NCBI RefSeq assembly: GCF_001816165.1
Contig: NZ_MDZC01000055.1
Coordinates: 1 to 46,870 of the forward strand
Direction of reading: 5' to 3'
Length of the DNA stretch: 46,870 nucleotides
Origin: Hymenobacter glacialis
GTDB lineage: Bacteria > Bacteroidota > Bacteroidia > Cytophagales > Hymenobacteraceae
Shown here: in pieces, positions 17,672 to 26,642 of the stretch
Layout of the letters: every line of letters starts with the position of its first letter
Numbering within the stretch: the first letter of the stretch is position 1
Notes under the pieces: generated by a model
Database searches by the model: none
Seen by the model: only the letters and a program-made list of their open reading frames with translations
What the model was told of the DNA's origin: nothing
Program-made: the position numbers and the translations under genes

Positions 17672-18166
17672 CTACACCGGGAAGAATTGCTTCACATCAA
17701 AATTGGCAATTGTATTGGCTAGTTCTAAAGGACTGCTGCCGCTATGGTTTTTCAAAGTGGCATTAGCCCCGTTTGCAAGCAAGAATTTTATCATCTCACC
17801 TCTACCGCGTGATTCAAAAGTTGCTCGCCACAATGGCGTATTGCCATAAGAATCTTGGGTATCAACTGTAGCCCCGGCACGAAGTAGCTTTTTGGCTACC
17901 TCAACATCATGGGATTGCGCGGCGAAGTGTAATGCGGTCCAACCATTATTGTCTGAAATATCCAATGAAGGTTGTTTGGCGAGCATCCATTCAATCATGT
18001 GTGCATCCCCAAATACGACCATCTTAGAAAGTAACGCTCTACCACTTCCATCCTTCAAATCGACTGTATAGGGAGTAAGCAATGATTCAAGTACGTCAAA
18101 ATCCTTTTGGTGCATTGCACGAATAGCCTCATCTGATAAACGTTGTCCAGGGGTCTTGGATGGCAT
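17672..18166 (-). CDS. Ankyrin-repeat protein, AT-rich
   Basis: The 164-residue protein has three or so ankyrin repeats: NNGWTALHFAAQSHDVEVAK, then YGNTPLWRATFESRGRGEMI, then HSGSSPLELANTIANF. The GxTxLHxAA core is clear. There is no signal peptide, so it is probably a cytoplasmic protein-interaction module. Start at ATG 18166 (MPSKTPGQRL) gives a normal N-terminus; an extended upstream frame from 18238 is possible but would run into the ABC-F promoter region. Its codons are visibly more AT-rich than those of all neighbours except the gene at 25898, which suggests horizontal transfer. The partner is unknown. Confidence 0.8.
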   Translation of the reverse strand: MPSKTPGQRLSDEAIRAMHQKDFDVLESLLTPYTVDLKDGSGRALLSKMVVFGDAHMIEWMLAKQPSLDISDNNGWTALHFAAQSHDVEVAKKLLRAGATVDTQDSYGNTPLWRATFESRGRGEMIKFLLANGANATLKNHSGSSPLELANTIANFDVKQFFPV

Positions 18167-18263
18167 ATTCAATTCGTTAAAAGGTCGATAATAATTATCT
18201 ACTGTAATAATAGTGGCTGTCGCGCTTCTGCGAGGCATCTACCAACCCCGCCCGCCTCGGCCG

Positions 18264-18271
18264 TACCTTTG
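18264..18271 (+). promoter_or_regulatory. -7 box (TACCTTTG) close to the ABC-F start
   Basis: An exact TAnnTTTG match ends 6 nt before the ATG at 18278. The implied transcript would be leaderless or nearly so. No TTTG box is found at N18 upstream. Confidence 0.5.
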
Positions 18272-18277
18272 CGGCCT

Positions 18278-20077
<1,800 letters not shown>

Positions 20078-20194
20078 ACGGCGGTGCCGGCAGCCCGCAG
20101 GACTTTGCCACCTGGGGTGCCCGCCTGGCAGCTGTTGAAAAAGAACTGGGCGAAAAGGAGGAACGGTGGCTGGAGCTAGCCGAACTAGGCTAGC

Positions 20195-20406
20195 AGAACG
20201 TCAAACTCCCCTCCCTTTTTAAGGAGGGGATGTGAGCGCCGAAGAGGCGCGAACGGGGGTGGTTGAGCCGTTGAACGATGGATGAACAGGCGACTGCGCT
20301 ATTTGCGCCGGCTGGGTTGTTCGGGTGTCGTTCAACGACTTCATCACCCCCGTTTTTGCTGCGCAAAAACTCCCCTCCTTAAAAAAGGAGGGGAGTTTTT
20401 CGTTCT
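20195..20406. repeat. Long inverted-repeat element, family B
   Basis: AGAACG at the left edge (20195-20200) matches CGTTCT at the right (20401-20406). Inside, AACGGGGGTG (20252-20261) pairs with CACCCCCGTT (20345-20354), and TTGAACGA (20271-20278) with TCGTTCAA (20328-20335). Each end also carries its own hairpin of CCCCTCC and GGAGGGG (20208-20229 and 20366-20400). It fills the gap between two convergent genes. Confidence 0.8.
20366..20400. terminator. Bidirectional hairpin terminator within family B element
   Basis: AAAACTCCCCTCC and GGAGGGGAGTTTT form a long stem flanked by A and T runs on both sides. It could stop both the ABC-F transcript and that of the convergent lipoprotein gene. Confidence 0.65.
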
Positions 20407-20410
20407 GGTG

Positions 20411-21262
20411 CTACCGCCTTGTGCGCTTTTGCGCGAACTCCAGCGGTACCATGGTGCTGCCCACCGGCGCGCGTACCACCAGGGCGTCGGCGGCATCGTA
20501 ACGGGGGAAGTAGAGGTAGCCGCGCACCTCGTGGCCGGGCTGCAGGGTTACTTTGCGCAGGGCGTATTCCTGCAGGTTGGCGGCGCGCTGCTGCATAACT
20601 TCAGCCGCTACAGCGTGTCCGATTTTGGCGGCGGCGGAGACGGCGCTGTAGGTCACGGCCGCGTCGCGAATGGCGGTGCGGCTTTCGGCTTGGGAGCGGG
20701 TTTCGTTTTTGCCAATGCTGGCCACGTCGGTAGCTATGCTGGCCACGCTCAGGGCCACCCCAAACCAGTCGATGCGGGCGGCTTTGTCGGCTTCCCGCTC
20801 GGCGCGTTCGCGCAGGGAGGTTATCTCCGGCTCCGGGTCAAATGCCGACACTTCGCGGGGCGGCAGCGGGGGCAGCGGCAGGGCCATGCTGGCGGCGGCC
20901 ACGGCGGCGGTCACCTCATCGCCGGGCAGCGGCTTGGGGCGCTTGGCGCGCTGGTCGGGCGCGGCGGCAGGGGCCGGCAGGCGGCTGGCCTGGTACTGAA
21001 ACGCCGCAGGGTCCACGATGAGCGGACGGCGCGTGGGGTTGAAATATTCGGCCTCGAAAACCACCCGCGTGGGCTCGTAGCACACAAAACTGAGGCGCAC
21101 TTCCACGCTGTCGGCCACGGTAAGAGCCTGCTCGTGGCCGTTGGCAAACAGGCCGGTGGGCCGGGCGGGCTTCAGGGCCAGTTCGTAGGTAGGGGCGCAG
21201 GCCGTGGCCAGGGCAGTGAGCGCCAGCAGGCAGCACGGGCGGAGGTAGGGAGGCAGCATCAT
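20411..21262 (-). CDS. Putative lipoprotein of unknown function
   Basis: This 283-residue protein has a lipoprotein signal (MMLPPYLRPCCLLALTALAT then AC, lipidated Cys22). The mature part holds an immunoglobulin-like strand pattern (VFEAEYFNPTRRPLIVDP), an Arg/Glu-rich middle, and a C-terminal strand region (GYLYFPRYDAADALVVRAPV). No catalytic motif is visible. Start at 21262 is chosen for the signal peptide; an upstream in-frame start would add residues that hide it. It lies between family A and B repeats. I do not recognise the family. Confidence 0.78.
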   Translation of the reverse strand: MMLPPYLRPCCLLALTALATACAPTYELALKPARPTGLFANGHEQALTVADSVEVRLSFVCYEPTRVVFEAEYFNPTRRPLIVDPAAFQYQASRLPAPAAAPDQRAKRPKPLPGDEVTAAVAAASMALPLPPLPPREVSAFDPEPEITSLRERAEREADKAARIDWFGVALSVASIATDVASIGKNETRSQAESRTAIRDAAVTYSAVSAAAKIGHAVAAEVMQQRAANLQEYALRKVTLQPGHEVRGYLYFPRYDAADALVVRAPVGSTMVPLEFAQKRTRR

Positions 21263-21381
21263 ACAGACCAATTGGCAGGAGAAAGGCTTCCTTCGGAAGA
21301 TGCCGCCGCCCAAGTTGGGGTTGCATCGCCGCTCAGTAATTTATTCGATATAGCTGTCTCCAAATAATCAAAAGCAAAAAA

Positions 21382-21556
21382 AACGTCATGCTGAGCATAT
21401 CTAAGCGCCTCCCCAACGCCGTTTGTCATCCTGAGCGCAGCGAAGACCTTATCACCGATGACCGAATTGCTCAAACGTGAGAAGGTCCTTCGCTGCGCTC
21501 AGGATGACAGGGGGCGTGGTACAGAGACTTCGACGGCGCTCAGCATGACGTTCTTT
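21382..21556. repeat. Nested double palindrome, family A
   Basis: Outer arms begin AACGTCATGCTGAGC (21382) and end GCTCAGCATGACGTT. Inner arms are GTCATCCTGAGCGCAGCGAA (from 21425) and TTCGCTGCGCTCAGGATGAC (to 21508). The two levels carry different arm types, CATGCTGAGC outside and CATCCTGAGC inside, as if one copy had landed in another. Confidence 0.8.
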
Positions 21557-21592
21557 AAGAGGTGCTTCAGTTATCAAAAACAACTCTGCTTT

Positions 21593-21958
21593 TTACCGTA
21601 TTCCTACTTCCCCACTCAAGTCGGAAGGAAGCTGAAACGCGCCGTTGGCATCGGGCGCACACGGCCAAATCCGGCGCACCGCTGCCAGCGGCACCGGCCC
21701 AAATACGTGCGCAAAGTGCTGCTGCCGGCTCTCAACCCATTCCCGCTCTACGCGCACGCTGGCCGCAACCAAAGCGGCTTCATCCCATTCCAGCAGCATC
21801 AAATCGGTCCGGCCGGCATAGTACCGGCTGGCTGTTTCCAGAATTTGGTGCTGCTCGGAAGAATGAATAAAGCCCTCAGCGGCCAGGTCGGCGCTGGCGA
21901 AAAAGCCGGTTGTTTGGGCCTGCTGCCAGTCGGCGGGTTCGGCAATGCGGTAGAGCAT
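21593..21958 (-). CDS. DUF952 family protein
   Basis: The 121-residue cytoplasmic protein shows the DUF952 pattern: MLYRIAEPADWQQAQTTGFF, then AAEGFIHSS, then RYYAGRTDLMLLEWD, and FAHVFGPVPLAAV near the end. The conserved EGFIH and HVFGP boxes are present. The biochemical role of the family is not known. ATG at 21958 is the natural beginning. The gene is flanked on both sides by family A palindromes, at 21382-21556 and 21984-22090. Confidence 0.88.
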   Translation of the reverse strand: MLYRIAEPADWQQAQTTGFFASADLAAEGFIHSSEQHQILETASRYYAGRTDLMLLEWDEAALVAASVRVEREWVESRQQHFAHVFGPVPLAAVRRIWPCAPDANGAFQLPSDLSGEVGIR

Positions 21959-21983
21959 GGTGGTTTGCTATCAGTCAAAAAAA

Positions 21984-22090
21984 AGAACGTCATGCTGAGC
22001 GGAGCCCAAGCATCTCGCGTGCCACCACTAATCCAACGATAGAATTTAGTGACTGCACGCGAGATGCTTCGGCTCCGCTCAGCATGACGT
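21984..22090. repeat. Dispersed palindrome, family A
   Basis: The left arm reads AGAACGTCATGCTGAGCGGA, then GCCCAAGCATCTCGCGTG. The right arm is its complement with a single mismatch in the middle, and ends GACGT, missing the last bases of the usual GACGTTCT. Where other copies have GCGCAGCC both arms here have GCGGAGCC, so the change is matched. Confidence 0.85.
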
Positions 22091-22122
22091 GCTGGTTTCG
22101 TGCTCTTACGAAGCCGCTCAGC

Positions 22123-22509
22123 TTATGCTTTCCACAGCTCCTGCTGCACCTGCTTGCCTACGGTGAGCATGATGCGTACGGGGCTTGGAATCAGGGTGAT
22201 GCGGGCTTCCTTACCGGGGTACTTCTCCGAATCGACCCAGACGCCCTCTTTGGGCGAGGGCGTGGAGCCGGGCGTGCTGGGCAGGTAGGCGGTGGGCAGC
22301 AGCACGTCGGTGTCCGATTTGAGGTCGGTGTGCACCTTGTCGAGGGCCGCTTCCAGGAACTCGCCGTACTCGTCGTTGAAGTCGTCCTCCAAATCGTGCA
22401 GGGCCTCTTCCACGTCGTCGTAGCGCGCGTCGTCGTATTTAAGGGTGTGCAGCTCAGCCTTCTTTTCAATCAGGGCCACAAGGGCTTGGTTCAGTTCTTC
22501 GGTATTCAT
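22123..22509 (-). CDS. Acidic helical protein of unknown function
   Basis: The 128-residue product begins MNTEELNQALVALIEKKAEL and is rich in Asp/Glu in its first half (YDDVEEALHDLEDDFNDEYG), which should form helices. The second half is strand-like, with VWVDSEKYPGKEARITLIP and RIMLTVGKQVQ. No signal peptide or membrane segment exists. ATG at 22509 is chosen because the leader upstream has no coding look. It is divergent from hppD by 151 nt. I do not recognise a named family. Confidence 0.75.
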   Translation of the reverse strand: MNTEELNQALVALIEKKAELHTLKYDDARYDDVEEALHDLEDDFNDEYGEFLEAALDKVHTDLKSDTDVLLPTAYLPSTPGSTPSPKEGVWVDSEKYPGKEARITLIPSPVRIMLTVGKQVQQELWKA

Positions 22510-22660
22510 GGGCGCTAAGGCAGGTGATTGGGCACAAAAATGGGCATGAATTGCTAAACACGCGCCGTTGCCGGTTTGCACTTTGGGCGGCACCCCCTGT
22601 TTTCGTCCCGAACCCGTAATTTTACCGCATCACTCCCACCCCCATTCTCCCCTTCCCTCC

Positions 22661-23794
22661 ATGCATACCATGACCTCGCCCGAAGTGCTGGCCCAGCCCG
22701 CCCAGGACTTCCTCCCGCTCAAAGGCACCGACTTCGTTGAATTCTACGTCGGCAACGCCAAGCAGTCGGCCTACTACTACCAGGCGGCCTTCGGCTACGA
22801 GCTGGTGGCCTACGCCGGCCCCGAAACCGGCCTGCGCGACCGCGCCAGCTACGTGCTGCAGCAGGGCAAAATCCGCATCGTGCTCACCACTTCCCTCCTG
22901 CCCGACTCCGAAATATCGGAGCACGTGCGCCAGCACGGCGACGGCGTGAAGGTGATGGCCCTGCTCGTGGACGATGCCCGCCAGTCGTACGAGGAAACCA
23001 CCAAGCGCGGTGCCCGCTCGGCTTTCGAGCCCTATACTATTGAAGATGAGCATGGTTCGGTAACCATGGCCGGCATCTACACCTACGGCGAAAGCATCCA
23101 CACCTTTGTGGAGCGCAACAATTACACCGGCCCGTTTATGCCCGGCTTCGTGGCCAAAACCAGCCTCGTGCCGCAGGGCGCGCCCGTGGGGCTGCTGCAC
23201 ATCGACCATTGCGTGGGCAACGTGGGCTGGGGCGAAATGAACACCTGGATTACCTTTTACGAGGACGTGATGGGCTTCAAGCTGCTCATTACATTCGATG
23301 ACGACGACATCAGCACCGAGTATTCGGCCCTGATGAGCAAGGTGGTTTCCAACGGCAACGGCTTCGTGAAATTCCCTATCAACGAGCCCGCCGAAGGCAA
23401 GAAGAAGTCGCAGATTGAGGAATACCTCGACTACTACCACTCGCCCGGCGTGCAGCACATCGCCATTGCCACCAACGATATCCGCAGCACCGTCACCGAG
23501 CTGCGCCGCCGTGGCGTGGAGTTCCTGAGCGTGCCCGGCGCCTACTACGACGACCTGCTGGAGCGCATCGGCGCCATCGACGAGGACCTGCAGTCCCTCA
23601 AGGACCTGAACCTGCTGGTGGACCGCGACGAGGAAGGCTACCTGCTCCAGATTTTCACCAAGCCCGTGGAAGACCGGCCCACCGTTTTCTACGAAATCAT
23701 TCAGCGCAAAGGCGCCAAGAGCTTCGGCAAAGGCAACTTCAAGGCCCTGTTCGAAAGCATCGAGCGCGAGCAGGCGTTGCGCGGCAATTTGTAA
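22661..23794 (+). CDS. hppD: 4-hydroxyphenylpyruvate dioxygenase
   Basis: HppD converts 4-hydroxyphenylpyruvate to homogentisate in tyrosine breakdown. The 377-residue product has two vicinal-oxygen-chelate domains. The iron ligands are His183 (IDHCVGN), His266 (GVQHIAIA) and Glu345 (TVFYEIIQRKG). The C-terminal helix with GFGKGNF-like SFGKGNFKALFESIE is intact. Start could be ATG 22661 or 22670; 22661 is used. No other tyrosine-pathway gene (hmgA, fahA) is in the window. A family A palindrome begins 26 bp after the stop. Confidence 0.95.
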   Translation: MHTMTSPEVLAQPAQDFLPLKGTDFVEFYVGNAKQSAYYYQAAFGYELVAYAGPETGLRDRASYVLQQGKIRIVLTTSLLPDSEISEHVRQHGDGVKVMALLVDDARQSYEETTKRGARSAFEPYTIEDEHGSVTMAGIYTYGESIHTFVERNNYTGPFMPGFVAKTSLVPQGAPVGLLHIDHCVGNVGWGEMNTWITFYEDVMGFKLLITFDDDDISTEYSALMSKVVSNGNGFVKFPINEPAEGKKKSQIEEYLDYYHSPGVQHIAIATNDIRSTVTELRRRGVEFLSVPGAYYDDLLERIGAIDEDLQSLKDLNLLVDRDEEGYLLQIFTKPVEDRPTVFYEIIQRKGAKSFGKGNFKALFESIEREQALRGNL

Positions 23795-23820
23795 TATCCG
23801 CTTCAGTTAGCCACGTAACC

Positions 23821-23929
23821 AGAACGTCATGCTGAGCGCAGCCGAAGCATCTCGCGTGTGGTAGTAATTCAATCGTAAGGATTAGTTACAGCACGCGAGA
23901 TGCTTCGGCTGCGCTCAGCATGACGTTCT
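23821..23929. repeat. Dispersed palindrome, family A, perfect 38-bp arms
   Basis: The left arm (23821-23858) starts AGAACGTCATGCTGAGCGCA and ends CATCTCGCGTG; the right arm (23892-23929) is its exact complement. The 33-bp loop contains GTAGTAAT and ATTAGTTAC, which can partly pair. It is the cleanest copy, between hppD and the phosphohexomutase gene. Confidence 0.93.
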
Positions 23930-24029
23930 TTCGTTATTCTTTCCTCGCTCGTTACGGCGCGTGGGTTGACTTTCCGCTCAACCTCTTTCCTTTACATCCG
24001 TTCTTTCTTTCTCTCCAAAACACCGCCTT

Positions 24030-25766
24030 ATGCCCCTCGCCCCCGCCATTCAGCAATCCATCAACACCTGGCTCACGCCCGAGTACGACGCCGAAACCCA
24101 AGCCGCCATTCGCGACATGCAGGCCAGCGGCCAGGACGACCAGCTCACCGACGCCTTCTACCGCAGCCTCGAATTTGGCACCGGCGGCCTGCGCGGCATC
24201 ATGGGGCCGGGCTCCAACCGCATGAACCGCTACACGCTGGGCATGGCCACGCAGGGCTTGTGCAATTATTTAATAAAGAGTTTTCCGGGCCAGGAAATCA
24301 AAGTGGCCATTGCGCACGACAGCCGCAACAACAGCGCCGAATTTGCGCAGATTGCGGCCGGTATTTTTTCCGCCAATGGTATCGTGGTGTATTTATTCGA
24401 CGGCCTGCGTCCCACGCCCGAATTGTCGTTTGCCATTCGGGAGCTGGAGTGCCAAAGTGGCTGTGTGATAACGGCTTCGCACAACCCCAAGGAGTACAAC
24501 GGCTACAAAGTGTACTGGAACGACGGTGCCCAGGTAGTGGCCCCGCACGATGCCAACATCATTGCCGAAGTAAATAAAATCACCAGCGTTGGCGAAGTAA
24601 AATTTGAAGCCGACCGGTCGAAAATAATTAGCGTTGGGGAGAACATTGACGCCCTGTATTTCGCCCGGGCCAAGCAGCTCAGCATCGACCCGGCCGCCAT
24701 CCAGCGCCAGCACGATTTGAAGATTGTGTACACGCCCATTCACGGCTCGGGCATCACGCTGGTGCCAGGGCTGCTGCGGGAGTTCGGCTTCACCAACGTG
24801 AGCGTGGTAGCGGCCCAGGCCACGCCCGATGGCAACTTCCCCACCGTGCAGTCGCCCAACCCCGAGGAGAAAAGCGCCATGCAGTTGGCCCTCAACCAGG
24901 CCCAGGCCCAGGACGCCGACATTGTGCTGGCCACCGACCCCGACGCCGACCGCGTGGGCGTGGGCGTGAAAAACGACAAGGGCGAATGGGTGCTGCTCAA
25001 CGGCAACCAAACCGCCGCCCTGCTCACCTACTACCTGCTGAGTGCCCGCCACCGCGCGGGCCAGACCACCCCCCGCGACTTCATTGTGTACACCATCGTG
25101 ACCAGTGAAATCATCGGCGACATTGCCCGCCAGCACAACGTGAAGAGCTACCAGACGCTCACCGGCTTCAAGTACATTGCCGGCATTATCCGCGAGCTCG
25201 AAGGCCAGGAAACCTACATCGGCGGCGGCGAGGAAAGCTACGGCTTCCTCATCGGCGACTTCGTGCGCGACAAAGACGCGGTATCGGCCTGCGCCCTGAT
25301 TGCCGAAATGGCCGCCGTGGCCAAAGACCAGGGCCGCACTCTCTACCAGGAAATGGTGCAGATGTACGCCCACTACGGCCTTTACGTGGAAGACCTGATT
25401 TCCCTCACCAAAAAAGGCCAGCGCGGCGCCGAAGAAATTCAGGAGATGATGGCCCAACTCCGCGCCAACCCGCCCCAGACCATCGCCGGCCTGAAGGTGG
25501 TGGAAATCCGCGACTACAAAACCGGCCGCATCCACGACCTGCGCACCGGCCTGTCCACCGAAACCGGCCTGGAAAGCTCCAACGTGCTCCAGTTCATCAC
25601 CGAAGACGGCAGCAAAATATCGGCCCGCCCCAGCGGCACCGAACCCAAAATCAAGTTCTATTTCAGCGTAAAGCAGCCCCTGAAATCAGTGGTGGATTTT
25701 GATTTGGCTACGGGTTTGGCGCAGGAGAAAATCCAGGCAATAATTGCCGACATGCAGCTGAAGTAG
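24030..25766 (+). CDS. Phospho-sugar mutase (phosphoglucomutase/phosphomannomutase)
   Basis: The 578-residue enzyme moves a phosphate between C1 and C6 of a hexose. The phosphorylated Ser150 is in TASHNPKEYNG, the Mg-binding loop is DPDADRVG (303-310), the sugar-binding loop is GGGEESYG, and the phosphate-binding loop is RPSGTEPKIKFY. The length fits the PgcA-type long alpha-D-phosphohexomutases of Bacteroidota. Phosphoglucomutase activity is the most likely. Start at ATG 24030. Its upstream gap is filled by a family A palindrome; a strong hairpin follows the stop. Confidence 0.94.
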   Translation: MPLAPAIQQSINTWLTPEYDAETQAAIRDMQASGQDDQLTDAFYRSLEFGTGGLRGIMGPGSNRMNRYTLGMATQGLCNYLIKSFPGQEIKVAIAHDSRNNSAEFAQIAAGIFSANGIVVYLFDGLRPTPELSFAIRELECQSGCVITASHNPKEYNGYKVYWNDGAQVVAPHDANIIAEVNKITSVGEVKFEADRSKIISVGENIDALYFARAKQLSIDPAAIQRQHDLKIVYTPIHGSGITLVPGLLREFGFTNVSVVAAQATPDGNFPTVQSPNPEEKSAMQLALNQAQAQDADIVLATDPDADRVGVGVKNDKGEWVLLNGNQTAALLTYYLLSARHRAGQTTPRDFIVYTIVTSEIIGDIARQHNVKSYQTLTGFKYIAGIIRELEGQETYIGGGEESYGFLIGDFVRDKDAVSACALIAEMAAVAKDQGRTLYQEMVQMYAHYGLYVEDLISLTKKGQRGAEEIQEMMAQLRANPPQTIAGLKVVEIRDYKTGRIHDLRTGLSTETGLESSNVLQFITEDGSKISARPSGTEPKIKFYFSVKQPLKSVVDFDLATGLAQEKIQAIIADMQLK

Positions 25767-25790
25767 CTCATGTAGTTTAACGGTGTGTCG

Positions 25791-25827
25791 TTGCGGCAAG
25801 TGTGCTAATTTGGTATGCTTGCCGCAA
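25791..25827 (+). terminator. Hairpin terminator after the phospho-sugar mutase
   Basis: TTGCGGCAAG (25791-25800) pairs exactly with CTTGCCGCAA (25818-25827) around a 17-nt loop, followed by TTT. It is 24 nt after the stop. Confidence 0.65.
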
Positions 25828-25897
25828 TTTGCTACCGTGACAGCTGCAGCAACACGGATGATAGTAGCTATGTTAACAGACGGCACCAAACAAAGTA

Positions 25898-26422
25898 ATG
25901 ACAGAGATAAAACTTTATAATAGGCCATTTAAAGGTTTAAAAATAATTGCATTGACAATTCCATTTGTGGCATTTGGAATTTGGACGATAATTGAAAAAC
26001 CAGTCGGCTCAACTGACTATATAATGGCTTGGCTATGCATCTGCTTTTTTGGACTTGGTATTCCTGTCGGACTCTATCAAATATTTGACAGACGACCTCA
26101 AATCATAATAAACGAAACCGGAATTTGGGACAGAACAACGAAACAAGATTTAATAAAATGGGAACAAATAGAAGACGCTTATCCGCTCGACATTTATAAG
26201 CAAAAATTTGTTTGCTTGGATCTTGACGATACATTCGAAATCAAGAAGAAACTTTATAAATGGGCGGCTAAAATTAATGAAAACATAGGAGCCCAGAAAG
26301 TTAATCTATTGTTGAGCCAACTTAAAATAGACGAACATACAATGACAAAATTTATAAAGACAATGTCAAAGACTGAAAGAGAAAACAGGACTGCCGTAAT
26401 CAGAAAATATTTTGACAACTGA
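25898..26422 (+). CDS. AT-rich membrane protein of unknown function (STM3941-like)
   Basis: This 174-residue protein has two membrane helices near the start (LKIIALTIPFVAFGIWTI, then YIMAWLCICFFGLGIPVGL) and a soluble tail. The tail has INETGIWDRTTKQDLIKWEQ, the PH-like pattern seen in the STM3941 group of small membrane proteins; that is a tentative match. Base use is far more AT-rich than the window average, with A/T in most third positions. The start is ATG 25898. With the structured element just after it (26438-26569), it looks like a transferred single-gene cassette. Role unknown. Confidence 0.78.
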   Translation: MTEIKLYNRPFKGLKIIALTIPFVAFGIWTIIEKPVGSTDYIMAWLCICFFGLGIPVGLYQIFDRRPQIIINETGIWDRTTKQDLIKWEQIEDAYPLDIYKQKFVCLDLDDTFEIKKKLYKWAAKINENIGAQKVNLLLSQLKIDEHTMTKFIKTMSKTERENRTAVIRKYFDN

Positions 26423-26437
26423 AAAAAGAATTACAGC

Positions 26438-26569
26438 AACTAACACGGGTTTGACAAGAGTAGCTGTTTAGTACTCCGCAGACACATCTGTGCTTAATCA
26501 AGCTTTGGTCCTCCGCATCAGCATTTATGGCGAAAATCGCCTTACTCGTCAAGCCCGAAACCGTTAGTC
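26438..26569. other. attC-like imperfect palindrome after the AT-rich gene
   Basis: CTAACACGGGTTTGAC at the left pairs, with a bulge, with GTCAAGCCCGAAACCGTTAG at the right. The outer 7-mers (AACTAAC and GTTAGTC) nearly fit the simple-site rules of integron attC (RYYYAAC and GTTRRRY). The length of about 130 bp is within the attC range. An inner hairpin GGCGAAAATCGCC is also present. No integron integrase is in the window. The assignment is tentative. Confidence 0.4.
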
Positions 26570-26642
26570 CCCACCCGCCAACTGACAGGCTAAAAGCACC
26601 TCAACCAGCAAATATTACCCGCAACTATAATTTACTTCGGCC

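Noticed and set aside
20208..20400. Repeated CCCCTCC/GGAGGGG hairpins as a CRISPR array
   Set aside because: Only two units, inverted rather than direct, without regular spacers and without cas genes.
20282..21367. Plus-strand open frame over the lipoprotein gene and family B repeat
   Set aside because: It begins inside the repeat and has a Gly/Arg-rich product; the minus-strand lipoprotein has a proper signal peptide.
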